The notes: a model not told the origin generated them from the sequence alone. A stretch of 55,714 bases of DNA from an uncultured Clostridia bacterium (GCA_947626765.1 CANQTQ010000006.1:1-55714), one strand, 5' to 3'; positions 28,278-38,128 are shown, counted from the first letter of the stretch. Program-made: numbers and translations.

Positions 28278-30509
28278 TTATACTGCTTGTTTAGCTACTA
28301 CTTCATTTGGCATTTGTGCATCTTTATTATCTATGTGTAATACTCTTTCTTTTATTTCTTGTGTTCTTCCTTTATTCCAGAACTGGCTTCCAATATAACC
28401 ACAAGTTCTTCTTGCTACATTTAATGTATCATGGTCTCTGTTTCCACAGTTTGGGCAATACCATTCTAGATTTTCATCTATTAGAATTTCACCATCAAAT
28501 CCACATTTTTGGCAATAGTCTGATTTTGTATTTAATTCTGCATACATAATATTATCATATATAAATTTTATAACTTCTAATACTGCTTCAATGTTGTTTT
28601 GTAAGTTAGGTGTTTCTACATAAGATATTGCTCCACCTGGGCTTAAACGTTGGAATTCGCTTTCTAGTTTTAGTTTAGAGAAAGCATCAATTTCTTCAAA
28701 TACTGGTACATGATATGAGTTTGTAATATATCCTCTATCTGTAATTCCTTCAATTTTTCCAAATCTTTTTTGTAAGCATTTTGCAAATTTATATGTTGTA
28801 GATTCGATTGGTGTACCATATACACTATAATCTATTTTTTCTGCTTCTTTCCATTCTTTACATTTATCATTTAATTTTTGCATTACTTTAAGTGCAAATT
28901 CTTTTCCTGATCCATTATCTGTATGGCTATTTCCTGTCATGTATTTTACGCATTCATAAAGTCCTGCATATCCAAGTGAAATTGTTGAATAACCATCATG
29001 TAATAATTTGTGAATGCTTTCACCTTTTTTAAGTCTTGCTAAGGCTCCATGTTGCCATAAAATTGGTGCAACATCACTTGTAACTTTGCTTAGTCTTTCA
29101 TGTCTAGCTTGAAGTGCTCTATGGCATAATTCTAATCTTTCTTCAAAGATTTCCCAGAATTTATCAAAGTCTTGTTTTGAAGATAATGCAACATCAACTA
29201 AATTAATAGTTACAACACCTTGATTAAATCTTCCATAGTATTTTGGTTTATTAGTTTCTGGGTCAACATATGGTGTTAGGAATGAACGGCATCCCATACA
29301 AGGATAACAGTTTCCATTACCATTTTTGTCTATTTTATATTCTAACATTTTCTTTTCTGAAATGTAGTCTGGTACTAATCTTTTTGCAGTACATTTTGCT
29401 GCAAGTTCTGTTAAATACCAATACTTGCTGTCTTCTGTGATGTTATCTGGTTCTAGTACATATAATAGTTTTGGGAACGCTGGTGTAATATATACACCTT
29501 TTTCATTTTTAAACCCTTCCATTCTTTGTTTTAAGAATTCTTCTATTATCATAGCTAGTTCTTCTTTATATTCTTCTGTTTCGCCTAAGTACATGCAAAC
29601 AGATAGAAATGGTGCCTGTCCATTTGTATTTGTCATAGAGTTTACTTGGTAATTAAATGTTTGTACACCGTCTGATACTTCTTTTTTAGTATCTTGCTTA
29701 GCATATTCTGTACATTGCATTTCTGTTAAGCCTCTATCTTTGTATTTTTTGTAGTATTTATCATAACTGCTTTTTACAAATGGTGCTAAATGAGCAAGAG
29801 ATACTGTTGCGCCACCATAAGTTGATGATGTTACACCTAAAATAATTTGTGTTGCTATTGTCATTGCTGTTAAAAATCTATGTGGCTTTTCTATCATAAC
29901 TCCATTCATTATAGTGCCATTTTGTAGCATATCTTCTAAGTTAATAAGCTCACAGTTTGTTAAAGCATTTTGAGCAAAATAGTCTGCATCATGGAAGTGA
30001 ATAATGCCTTCGTCATGTGCTTCTACAACATCTTTTGGAAGTAGAAATCTTCTAGTAATATCTGTACTAGTAATTCCTGCTAAGTAATCTCTTTGTGTTG
30101 TAACAACTCTTGCATTTTTGTTAGAGTTTTCATTATTCCAATAATCACTTTCTCCATCTATTAATTCTTTAATAGATTGGTCTGTAGTGTTTGCTTTTCT
30201 AATTAATGCTCTAGTATAACGGTATGTAATATATTTTTTAGCAAGAGAATATTTATCTAGTTCCATTAATTTTTCTTCTATAATGTCTTGAATGTCTTCT
30301 ACTAGAATTCTTTTTTTATCTAAACTTTCAACATAATCAATAATTTCATTAATATTTTCTTTACTTGCTCTTTCTTTTGGCTTTACTTCTGCATTTGCTT
30401 TATTAATAGCTGCAGAAATTTTTTCTCTATCGAACTCAACTGTTTTTCCATCTCTTTTTATTACTTCCATTTTTGTACCCCCTATTTGCTGGCTATTTTT
30501 ATTTGCCAT
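28278..30509 (-). CDS. nrdD: Anaerobic (class III) ribonucleoside-triphosphate reductase
   Basis: 743 residues. Reduces NTPs to dNTPs under strict anaerobiosis. An N-terminal ATP-cone (MEVIKRDGKTVEFDREKIS...AINKAN) gives allosteric control. The core holds the CYPCMGC segment; the C-terminal zinc site is CQKCGF...CPNCG, and the radical glycine is Gly704 in RRTCGYIGSQFW. Start at 30509 is supported by AAAGGGG upstream; a second ATG 13 codons later is possible. Encoded upstream of its activase. Confidence 0.95.
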   Translation of the reverse strand: MANKNSQQIGGTKMEVIKRDGKTVEFDREKISAAINKANAEVKPKERASKENINEIIDYVESLDKKRILVEDIQDIIEEKLMELDKYSLAKKYITYRYTRALIRKANTTDQSIKELIDGESDYWNNENSNKNARVVTTQRDYLAGITSTDITRRFLLPKDVVEAHDEGIIHFHDADYFAQNALTNCELINLEDMLQNGTIMNGVMIEKPHRFLTAMTIATQIILGVTSSTYGGATVSLAHLAPFVKSSYDKYYKKYKDRGLTEMQCTEYAKQDTKKEVSDGVQTFNYQVNSMTNTNGQAPFLSVCMYLGETEEYKEELAMIIEEFLKQRMEGFKNEKGVYITPAFPKLLYVLEPDNITEDSKYWYLTELAAKCTAKRLVPDYISEKKMLEYKIDKNGNGNCYPCMGCRSFLTPYVDPETNKPKYYGRFNQGVVTINLVDVALSSKQDFDKFWEIFEERLELCHRALQARHERLSKVTSDVAPILWQHGALARLKKGESIHKLLHDGYSTISLGYAGLYECVKYMTGNSHTDNGSGKEFALKVMQKLNDKCKEWKEAEKIDYSVYGTPIESTTYKFAKCLQKRFGKIEGITDRGYITNSYHVPVFEEIDAFSKLKLESEFQRLSPGGAISYVETPNLQNNIEAVLEVIKFIYDNIMYAELNTKSDYCQKCGFDGEILIDENLEWYCPNCGNRDHDTLNVARRTCGYIGSQFWNKGRTQEIKERVLHIDNKDAQMPNEVVAKQAV

Positions 30510-31171
30510 TTTTCCCCTTTCATTTATTGGTTATTTTAATATTAATCTAAGATTTAAATAATGTCAAACTCGCAGTTTTTATGTAGTCATTGCCATTTTT
30601 TCGCTATTTTTAGCGGGTTTGAATTTGTTGACTTTAAAGTATTAACTTGCTTTTCAGTCAATATTTAAGTTGTTTTTAACACAATTACTATGTATTTTTT
30701 TTGTGTTAAATAAATATTACAATTTTATTACATTTTTGTCATAAACATAGTATTTTAGGTCTTATATTCCATTTTTTCCTATTAAGAATTTACTGTTTTT
30801 ATTGATAAATACGCAAAAATTCGCTTTTAAGTTTTGAAAAATTTCCTTAAAAATATTTTTTAAAATTTGAATAGTTTTCAAAAAATCATTTTTTAAAAAA
30901 TATTGGTTTTTTGTAAAATTTCTTTTTGATTGTTTTAGTGTATATATTTATATTACTACATTTTGTTGTTTTTGTCTATATTAAAATTAAGTAAAAAATA
31001 TTAAATTTTATAAAAATCATTTTTTATTTTTTAAAAATTTTTATATAATTTTTTAAGTGGATTTTGTTTCAAATTTCGTCGTTGACTTTTTGTTTATGTT
31101 TAAAATAAAGATATATTGAATAAATTAATTAAAATTATTCATTATACCTTTATTTTTTACATATTTAATAA
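30510..31171. other. Long non-coding region upstream of nrdD
   Basis: About 660 very AT-rich bases with no supported gene. It holds an inverted repeat at 30675-30710 and must contain the nrdD promoter and the 3' end of the importer transcript. I see neither a clear pair of NrdR boxes nor a riboswitch. Confidence 0.5.
30675..30710. promoter_or_regulatory. Inverted repeat upstream of nrdD, possible operator
   Basis: Perfect arms TTTAACACAA (30675-30684) and TTGTGTTAAA (30701-30710) with a 16-nt spacer, about 165 bases upstream of nrdD. It could be a regulator site or an RNA hairpin. Confidence 0.4.
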
Positions 31172-32215
31172 TTATTTAATAGTTTCAATTGCTTTTTGTG
31201 TAAAGCTATTGTTTATTATTTTATTGTAGTCTGCTTCTTTTTCTAATTCTCCTGCTTCTTTCATTACTGTTTGAAGTAAGTTAAATGATTCTTCTTTTAG
31301 TACTGGTGTATCGCTCCAAGCGTCTATGTCCATATAACTTTGAATAGAAGCTGTAAGCATATCTAAATCTGTGTCTGGGAAGAATTCTGTAATAACTTCT
31401 GCAATTTCAGCTGCAGTATGTTCTTTTACCCATTTTTGTCCTTTATAAATTGCATTTGTAAAACCTTGTATTATATCTGGGTTTTCTTCTATATAGCTTT
31501 TATTTGCAAAATATGCAGTATATGGTATTTCTCCTGCTGCTTCTCCAACAGATGCTACTATATAGCCTGCTCCTGCTGCTTCTGTCATTGATGCTGTTGG
31601 TTCAAATAGTGTTACATATTCAGCGTTTCCACCTGCAAATGCTCCTGCCATTAAATCAAAGCTTATACTATCATCTAATACTAAATCTTTTTGTGGGTCA
31701 ATTCCATTTTGTTTTAGAACATATTCAAATGTCATGTATGGAACTCCACCTTTTCTGCCTGGTATTACTGTTTTTCCTTTTAAGTCTTGCCAACTAAAGT
31801 TATCTGTTTTATCTCTGCTTACTAAAAATGAACCATCTCTTTGTGTCATTTGTGCAAATACTTGTGCATAATTTTCTTTACCTTCATTATATATATATAT
31901 TGATGCTTCTGGTCCAGCAAACCCAATATCACTTTGACCTGATATAACTGCTGTCATTACTTTATCTGCTCCTTGACCAGTTGTTAGTTCAATATTTAAG
32001 CCTTCTTCTTCAAAAAATCCTTGACTTATTGCAACATATTGCGGTGCATAGAATACAGAACGTGTTACTTCGTTTACTTGAATTGTTTTTATTTCTTGTA
32101 CTGGATTTTCACTTCCAGATGCAGTACTTTCTCCTCTTTTGTTTAATAATAAGTAAGTAGTAATTCCTACTGCTACTACTATAATAGCTAATAATACAAT
32201 AAGATATTTTTTCAT
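31172..32215 (-). CDS. ABC transporter substrate-binding protein (SsuA/NMT1-like)
   Basis: 347 residues. An N-terminal hydrophobic anchor (about 3-24) lacks a lipobox Cys, so it is probably membrane-tethered. The periplasmic-binding fold follows the SsuA/THI5-like pattern: FYAPQYVAISQGFFEEEGL, then GQGADKVMTAVISGQSDIGF and GGNAEYVTLFEPTA. This family binds sulfonates, taurine, nitrate or pyrimidine precursors. It is the last gene of an ATPase-permease-binding protein operon. The substrate cannot be decided; no TPP riboswitch was seen, so thiamine precursor uptake is not favoured. Confidence 0.85.
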   Translation of the reverse strand: MKKYLIVLLAIIVVAVGITTYLLLNKRGESTASGSENPVQEIKTIQVNEVTRSVFYAPQYVAISQGFFEEEGLNIELTTGQGADKVMTAVISGQSDIGFAGPEASIYIYNEGKENYAQVFAQMTQRDGSFLVSRDKTDNFSWQDLKGKTVIPGRKGGVPYMTFEYVLKQNGIDPQKDLVLDDSISFDLMAGAFAGGNAEYVTLFEPTASMTEAAGAGYIVASVGEAAGEIPYTAYFANKSYIEENPDIIQGFTNAIYKGQKWVKEHTAAEIAEVITEFFPDTDLDMLTASIQSYMDIDAWSDTPVLKEESFNLLQTVMKEAGELEKEADYNKIINNSFTQKAIETIK

Positions 32216-32238
32216 TTTTTCCTCCTGCTTCTAAAGTT

Positions 32239-32275
32239 CATGTCAAAGGAGATTTAAAAAAAGTATTTTGACATG
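32239..32275 (-). other. Intercistronic hairpin upstream of the binding-protein gene
   Basis: CATGTCAAA and TTTGACATG (9 bp) are separated by 19 nt, without a T-run. It may protect the binding-protein mRNA, which is often kept at a higher level than the permease mRNA. Confidence 0.4.
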
Positions 32276-32361
32276 TTATTTTTTTATTTTCTTACCATTT
32301 AAGATACTTTTTCTCCCTTAAATGTTTTTTTATCTATTATTTTTATCTTTTTTATTGCAAA

Positions 32362-33176
32362 CTATTTTCTTTTTGATACCTTTCTCATAACAATTTTTTC
32401 TAATAGTACAATAGCTTCGTAAATTACAGCGGCTACAATTGCCAAAATTATAACTCCTGTCATTACTAAGTCTAGTTTAAAAACTTGGCCTCCATATACA
32501 ATTAAATAACCGAAGTCCTGCTTTTGATACTAAAAATTCCCCTGTAATTACTCCGACTAATGATAAGCCTATATTAACTTTAAGAGAATTAAAAAATGTA
32601 GATATATTAGCAGGAATTACAATTTTAGTTAATATTTGAAATTTAGTAGCATTAAAAGTTTGAGCCATTTTTATTAATTCTTTATCTGTATTTAAAAAGC
32701 CATTTAAAATTTCTAGTATGGTAACAATAAGCGAAATTGCAATTCCCATAGTAATAATAGCACCCATTCCTGCTCCTACCCAAACAATAATAACTGGTCC
32801 GTAGTGCTACTTTTGGTAAGCTATTTAATATTACTAAAAATGGTTCTGAAACTTTTGCTAAAAATTTTGACCACCATAATAGAATAGCAATGAATACTCC
32901 TAAAATAACTCCTGATAAAAAGCCTATTAAGGTTTCTGTTAAAGTAACTCCAAGATGTTTTAAGAGTCCATTTGATGATAAATTTAAAAAGGTATCTAAA
33001 ATTCTTGATGGCTGACTTGTTATAAAGCTATCTATTATTTTTTTGTTTGCAAGTATTTCCCAAAGTACTATAAATAAAATAAGAATAGATAATTGTGTTA
33101 ATATAACAAGTATTTTATTTGTTCTAATTTTTCTTAAGTATTTTTTTCTATCATCTGATATATTTTTTTCATACAT
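32362..33176 (-). CDS. ABC transporter permease (SsuC/TauC-like), split by two +1 shifts at CGG
   Basis: Inner-membrane permease of the importer. Read with +1 shifts at CGG 32799-32801 and CGG 32510-32512, it gives a 270-residue protein, the normal family size, ending at TAG 32362. The reading shows six hydrophobic segments and the EAA-type loop (LIKMAQTFNATKFQILTKIV). At the junctions it gives PKVAL-GPVIIVWVGAGMG and SKAGL-GYLIVYGGQVF, both matching the family. Without shifts, the protein is cut in three, none able to form a channel. The ATG at 33176 (AAGGAG 10 nt upstream) overlaps the ATPase stop; 33182 is an alternative. Confidence 0.82.
32510..32512 (-). other. CGG +1 frameshift site 2 in the permease gene
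   Basis: In the second frame GCA GGA CTT CGG T; skipping C reads GGT (Gly) and opens the last 49 codons, which form the final membrane helix and basic tail. Unshifted, translation stops 10 codons later. Confidence 0.6.
32799..32801 (-). other. CGG +1 frameshift site 1 in the permease gene
   Basis: GTA GCA CTA CGG A; skipping C reads GGA (Gly) and restores the conserved ALGPV stretch at the start of a membrane helix. Confidence 0.6.
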
Positions 33177-33912
33177 GTACATCCAGCTCCTTCCAAATGG
33201 TGTCAAAGTATTTACTGAATTTAGGGCTTTCTCTGCAATTAATAGGTGTTTTATTTTCCATTTCAAAGTCAATTGTGTGTATAGATTTTACTGTTGCAGG
33301 TCTTTTGCTTAATACTATTACTCTATCTGACATACTAATTGCTTCTGATATATCATGTGTTACTATTAATGCTGTAATATTTTCATTTTTTAATATTTTA
33401 AAGATGTCATTTGTAACCATGATTCTTGTTTGATAGTCTAGTGCAGAAAAGGCTTCGTCTAATAATAAGATTTTAGGGTTAATAGCTAGAGTTCTAATTA
33501 AAGCTGCTCTTTGCCTCATTCCTCCAGATAGCTGATTTGGATATTTGTCTTTAAAATCATAAAGTCCATATTTTTTAAGTAGCTCTTCTACATATTTTTC
33601 ACTTTCTTTGGTTTTTTTACGACTTATTTCCAAACCAAACATTACATTGTCATAGATATTTCTCCATTCTAGAAGGCTATCTTTTTGTAGCATATACCCA
33701 ATTCCACCTGTTATTTTAATTTCTCCTTCTGTTTTTGGTTCTAGCCCAGAAATAATTGATAAAAGTGTAGATTTGCCACATCCACTTGGGCCAATAATAC
33801 TAACAAATTCTCCTTCATTTACATAGAAACTAATATCTTTTAATGCTTCTATTTCCCCATTTTTTGCTTGGTACTTTTTGCTTACATTTTTTAGTTCTAA
33901 TACTTTTTTCAT
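33169..33912 (-). CDS. ABC transporter ATP-binding protein (SsuB/TauB-like)
   Basis: 247 residues, first gene of the importer operon. Walker A GPSGCGKST, signature LSGGMRQR, Walker B ILLLDEAFSALD and the H-loop THDISEA are all intact. It belongs to the nitrate/sulfonate/taurine group that pairs with SsuA- and SsuC-like proteins, as here. Its stop overlaps the permease start. AGGAGG precedes the ATG. Confidence 0.93.
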   Translation of the reverse strand: MKKVLELKNVSKKYQAKNGEIEALKDISFYVNEGEFVSIIGPSGCGKSTLLSIISGLEPKTEGEIKITGGIGYMLQKDSLLEWRNIYDNVMFGLEISRKKTKESEKYVEELLKKYGLYDFKDKYPNQLSGGMRQRAALIRTLAINPKILLLDEAFSALDYQTRIMVTNDIFKILKNENITALIVTHDISEAISMSDRVIVLSKRPATVKSIHTIDFEMENKTPINCRESPKFSKYFDTIWKELDVHV

Positions 33913-33984
33913 AAGTACCTCCTAATTATTCAATTTATCATAGTATAGTTTATGACAGTAGACATAATTTTGTGTATGTTAAGA

Positions 33985-35226
33985 TTAAATTCTAAAAATT
34001 TGTCCTGGATAAATTAAGTTTCTGTTTTTTATACGATTTAGTCTTAATATATTTGCAATAGTAGTGTTGTTTTTTCTTGATATTTTCCATAATGAATCTC
34101 CTTTTTGAACTTTGTAGAGTATGTGCCCTGTATCATAGTTATTATTGTTAGATATTATTAGTTTTTGATTTGGATATATTAAATTTACATTTTGTATATT
34201 ATTATTTTCTGCTATTTCGTGAACTGATGTATTAAAATTTATTGCAATTTTAGATAAAGTGTCTCCCTTTTGAACAGTATATATTTCAGAATTAGTGCTA
34301 TCGTTTTGATTACTTGGGACTATTAATTTTTTTCCTGCATATATCAAATTTGGATTTTTAATGTTATTTAATTTTACAAGTTCTTCTACTGTAGTGTTAT
34401 ATTTTATTGCTAAGCAAGATAGAGTGTCTCCTTTTTTTATAGTTATTGTTTTTGTCTTTTCAGGTTTGTTTGGTTTTTCTGGAGTTTCAGGCTTTTCTGG
34501 AATTTCTGGCTTTGGTATTTCAGAGCCATCTGATAAAAATATTTCTTTTGTGTATTTATCTCTATCTACATAAGCCTCTATTCCTCTTATTTCTCCTACA
34601 TCTGTATATTGCCATCCTACCCATGAATTCCAATTTCCATTATTTTCAGGCTCTTCTACTTCATATTGTGCTATCCATAGTGGGTAGTTTGTAATTTCTC
34701 CGCTCCATGTACTATTTGCATTAAATGCATCACTATATAGTACTACTTCTTTTTTACTTAATTCTTCTACTCTTTTTAAAAAAGCTAAACCAATTCTATT
34801 TATTTCTTGTTTTGAAAGGCTTCCAAAGTTTTCAAAGTCCATTGCTAACCTGCAATCTGCTGCTTTTCCTGATATTGTAGAAACAAAAAATTCTGCTTGC
34901 CTTATTGCTTGTTCTTCTGTTCTTGCAGTTACATAGTGGTAAAATCCTACTTTTAAATTGTTTTGTTTTGCTTTTTCGTAGTTTCTTTCAAATAATGGAT
35001 CTACAAAGTTTGAACCTTCACTTGACTTTATATAAACAACTTCTATTCCTGATTGTTTTACTTTTTCAAAGTCTATATTTCCTTGATATGTACTTACATC
35101 AATTCCTTGATATATTTCTTCACTTGATGGTCCAAATGCTAGTATTGGCGTTGATAGTATATAAGTTATAAAAATAAATGTTAGTAAAAATATAAAATTT
35201 ATTTTTATAAATTTTGTTTTACTCAT
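33985..35226 (-). CDS. Secreted GH25 lysozyme with three LysM domains
   Basis: About 413 residues from the ATG at 35226, supported by GAAAGGAG upstream (a weaker ATG lies at 35244). A signal peptide is followed by a GH25 muramidase domain (about 33-225): GIDVSTYQG holds the first catalytic Asp region, and AMDFENFG the Asp/Glu pair. A Pro/Glu/Lys spacer follows ([12 protein letters not shown]), then three LysM repeats, each starting with KKGDTLS, QKGDTLS or QKGDSLW. It likely remodels or recycles its own cell wall; a phage origin is not supported by neighbours. Confidence 0.9.
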   Translation of the reverse strand: MSKTKFIKINFIFLLTFIFITYILSTPILAFGPSSEEIYQGIDVSTYQGNIDFEKVKQSGIEVVYIKSSEGSNFVDPLFERNYEKAKQNNLKVGFYHYVTARTEEQAIRQAEFFVSTISGKAADCRLAMDFENFGSLSKQEINRIGLAFLKRVEELSKKEVVLYSDAFNANSTWSGEITNYPLWIAQYEVEEPENNGNWNSWVGWQYTDVGEIRGIEAYVDRDKYTKEIFLSDGSEIPKPEIPEKPETPEKPNKPEKTKTITIKKGDTLSCLAIKYNTTVEELVKLNNIKNPNLIYAGKKLIVPSNQNDSTNSEIYTVQKGDTLSKIAINFNTSVHEIAENNNIQNVNLIYPNQKLIISNNNNYDTGHILYKVQKGDSLWKISRKNNTTIANILRLNRIKNRNLIYPGQIFRI

Positions 35227-35293
35227 AAATAAAACTCCTTTCATTTTTTATATATTTTATGAAAAGAGTTTTAGTATGTTATTATTTGTTTAA

Positions 35294-35647
35294 TTATTTT
35301 ATTTGTTTTATATGGTTTAAATAGAATTTGTTTTTATTTTTATAAACCTCTATTACATCAAATCTTATATATTTATTTTCTAAATGATGAGAATATATAT
35401 AATATTTTGCAGCATTCCATATGTTTTTTTGCTTTTTTTCTGTTACAGCTTGTGCAGGTGTTCCATAATGAAAATTTTGTCTTGTTTTTACTTCTATAAA
35501 TACATATTCTTGTTTTTCTTTAGCAATAATATCTATTTCTCCTTGTTTACAATTAAAATTTCTTTCTATTATTTTGTAACCATTATTTTGTAAATATTTA
35601 GATGCATAGTTTTCTCCTTCTTTTCCAAGTTCATGTCTTTCATACAT
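35294..35647 (-). CDS. YraN family endonuclease-like protein (UPF0102)
   Basis: 117 residues, standard for the family. The PD-(D/E)XK-like core is visible: ELGKEGENYASKYL, then KQGEIDIIAKEKQEYVFIEVKTR, where Asp and the E-V-K strand are the catalytic-type residues. It overlaps dprA by 8 bases; the order comM-dprA-yraN fits a common DNA-processing gene neighbourhood. Actual activity is unproven. Confidence 0.88.
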   Translation of the reverse strand: MYERHELGKEGENYASKYLQNNGYKIIERNFNCKQGEIDIIAKEKQEYVFIEVKTRQNFHYGTPAQAVTEKKQKNIWNAAKYYIYSHHLENKYIRFDVIEVYKNKNKFYLNHIKQIK

Positions 35648-36500
35648 TTTCTTCTCCTTTAATTCTTATATATTTATTGCCTGGAATATTTTTAATAACT
35701 CCTTCTATTTCTAGCATAAATAAAGCTTCTGAAATTTGTGCTATTGATTTATTAGTTATTTTTGCTATTTCATTTGCTGTAATTGGAAGTTGTCCTATAA
35801 GATTATAAATTTCTTTATATTGCTCTGAAATTTGTAAATTGCTTTCTTTTGGCTCTTGTTCTATGTAAAAGTCTATAATATCTTGAGGAGACGTGACTAA
35901 ATTTGCTCCTTGCTTTATTAATAAGTTTGTATTATAGCCTGTTTTTTCATCTATTCTGTTTGGTATACAAAATAAATCTTTTCCTTGTTTAATTGCAAGT
36001 TTTGCTGTTATTGCTCCTCCGCTTCCATATTTTGCTTCTACTAACAATACTCCCATAGATAACCCGCTAATTATGCGATTTCTTTTTGGGAAGTTTTCTT
36101 TACTTTTTTCTGTATCTGGCGTATATTCAGATATAACGCAACCATTATTTTCAAGTATTTTTTTATATAAATAATAATTTTCTTTTGGAAATATTTTATT
36201 AAATCCGCTTCCTAAAATTGCTATTGTTTTGCCCTGTTCTTCCATAGAATATATATGTGCAGTAGCATCTATTCCTATAGCTAAGCCACTTATTATTGTA
36301 AAGCCTTGCTTAGAAAGTTCTTTTGCAAATAATTCTGCACAGCTTTTTCCATATTTTGTTGCTGCCCTACTTCCTACTATTGCAATGGATTTATTGTTTA
36401 GTAAATTAACATTACCTTCTACATATAGCTGCTCTGGTGGATTTTTTATTTTTAATAATTGTTGTGGATAGTATTTATTATCTTTTTTAATTATTTTCAT
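35640..36500 (-). CDS. dprA: DNA processing protein DprA
   Basis: 286 residues. Loads RecA onto incoming single-stranded DNA during transformation. The Rossmann-like domain is clear: IAIVGSRAATKYG, IISGLAIGIDATAH, FPKRNRIISGLS and GSGGAITAKLAIKQGKDLF. A C-terminal winged helix (QLPITANEIAKITNKS) follows. The N-terminal SAM-like extension of longer DprA proteins is absent, as in several Firmicutes. Located just after comM. Confidence 0.92.
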   Translation of the reverse strand: MKIIKKDNKYYPQQLLKIKNPPEQLYVEGNVNLLNNKSIAIVGSRAATKYGKSCAELFAKELSKQGFTIISGLAIGIDATAHIYSMEEQGKTIAILGSGFNKIFPKENYYLYKKILENNGCVISEYTPDTEKSKENFPKRNRIISGLSMGVLLVEAKYGSGGAITAKLAIKQGKDLFCIPNRIDEKTGYNTNLLIKQGANLVTSPQDIIDFYIEQEPKESNLQISEQYKEIYNLIGQLPITANEIAKITNKSIAQISEALFMLEIEGVIKNIPGNKYIRIKGEENV

Positions 36501-36591
36501 TTTTTGTTTATTCCTTATATATTTTTTAATAAGCTCTTTATACTTTTGTTACTATTAACAGCTTTAAAATTATCCGCCACGTCGATTGCGT

Positions 36592-38128
36592 TTAATTTTT
36601 CCAATATTTTTTGTCTAAATTTCTATAGCCAATTGCCTCTGCAATGTGTGATTTTTTAATTTGTTCTGAGCCTTCTAAATCTGCTATTGTTCTTGCTACT
36701 TTTAGTATTCTGCCATAAGCTCTTGCACTTAGACCTAATTTATTAAATGCTATTTCTAAAATGTTTTTACTTTGACTGTCTAGCTTACAATATTTTTCAA
36801 TTAATTTTGGAGTTAAGCTAGAATTAGAATATATTTTTTCTTCTTTATATCTATTTCTTTGAATTTCTCTTGCTTTGTTTACTCTTTGCTTTATTTGTTC
36901 TGATGTTTCTTCTTTTTGGTTATTTTCTAGTTTTTCGTATTTTACAGGTGTTACTTCTATTTGAATATCTATTCTATCTAGTAATGGTCCACTTATTTTT
37001 CCCATATATTTTGTAATCGTTTGCATACTGCATGTGCATTCTTTTTCGGAAGAACCATAATAGCCACATGGGCATGGATTCATAGATGCTACAAACATAA
37101 AATTACATGGATATGTTAAGCTGCCATTTAATCTACTAATTGTTACTGCTTTATCTTCTAATGGACCACGCATAATTTCTAGGGTATGCTGATTAAATTC
37201 TGGAAGTTCGTCAAGAAATAAAACGCCATAATGCGCTAAACTAATTTCACCTGGCTTTGGAACTCTACCCCCTCCAACAAGAGATGTTGCTGAAATAGTA
37301 TGATGCGGTGAGCGAAATGGTCTATTTATAATTATTGGAATATCTTCTTTTAAAGTTCCTGCAATACTATGAATTTTTGTTATTTCTAATGCTTCTTCAA
37401 AACTTAAATCTGGTAAAATTGAAGGAATTCTTTTAGCTATCATAGTTTTACCTGAGCCGTGGGCTTCCAATTAGTAAACAGTTATGACTTCCTGCTGCTG
37501 CAATTTCTACAGCTCTTTTTACATTTTCTTGTCCTTTTACTTCTGAAAAATCTAATGAATATTTTTTTCCTTCCTTTAGGCATTCTTCCCATGTAATGTG
37601 ATTTGAAGCAATTTTAATATCATTGTTAAGATAATGTACTACTTCACTTAAATCATAGGCTCCTAAAATTTCTATTCCACTTATTATTGAAGCTTCTTTT
37701 ACATTTTGCTTTGGCATTATTATTTTTTTAATTCCAATTTTTTTAGCTTCTATGCAAATTGGCAAAGCTCCATTAACTGGATTTAAGTTTCCGTTTAAAG
37801 AAAGTTCTCCTATAAGTAATATATTTTCAGTTTGTTTCGTATAAATAACATCTATACTTTTTAATATTCCTATTGCCATTGGCAGGTCATAAATTGATCC
37901 TTCTTTTTTTATATTTGCTGGTGCTAAATTAATTACTATTTTTCTGCTAAATAGTTCATATCCAGAATTTTTAATTGCAGTTCTTATTCTTTCTTTTGCT
38001 TCTTTTACACTAGTATCGGGAAGGCCTACAATGTCCCATGATGGCATTCCAGCAGATACATCTACTTGCACATCAATTAAAAAGCCTTCTAGTCCGTGCA
38101 AGGCCATAGTTTTTACTGTTGATAACAT
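36592..38128 (-). CDS. comM: ComM/YifB-type Mg-chelatase-like AAA+ helicase, split by a +1 shift at CGG
   Basis: A branch-migration helicase involved in natural transformation and recombination. With a +1 shift at CGG 37457-37459 it encodes about 511 residues, the normal ComM length. The N-terminal Lon-protease-like fold domain (MLSTVKTMALHGLEGFLIDV) leads into the ATPase. The shift falls inside Walker A: GSP is in one frame and GSGKT in the next, so only the joined reading gives GSPGSGKT. Walker B is LAHYGVLFLDELPEF, the sensor follows in MNPCPCGYYG, and Cys residues of the family are kept. Unshifted, the protein ends two codons after the site and lacks all ATPase function. Confidence 0.88.
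37457..37459 (-). other. CGG +1 frameshift site in comM (Walker A)
   Basis: GGA AGC CCA CGG C is in frame as codon 224; skipping C reads GGC (Gly) and completes the Walker A motif of ComM. Confidence 0.65.

Noticed and set aside
30510..30800. NrdR boxes before nrdD
   Set aside because: Two partial TACTATGTA-like motifs occur, but their spacing is about 60 bases and not the one to three helical turns expected for an NrdR pair.
33913..33984. TPP or other riboswitch before the SsuABC-like operon
   Set aside because: The leader is only about 70 AT-rich bases, with no conserved riboswitch core.
33985..35226. GH25/LysM gene as a phage endolysin
   Set aside because: It has a signal peptide and three LysM repeats, lies among housekeeping genes, and no holin or tail gene is nearby.
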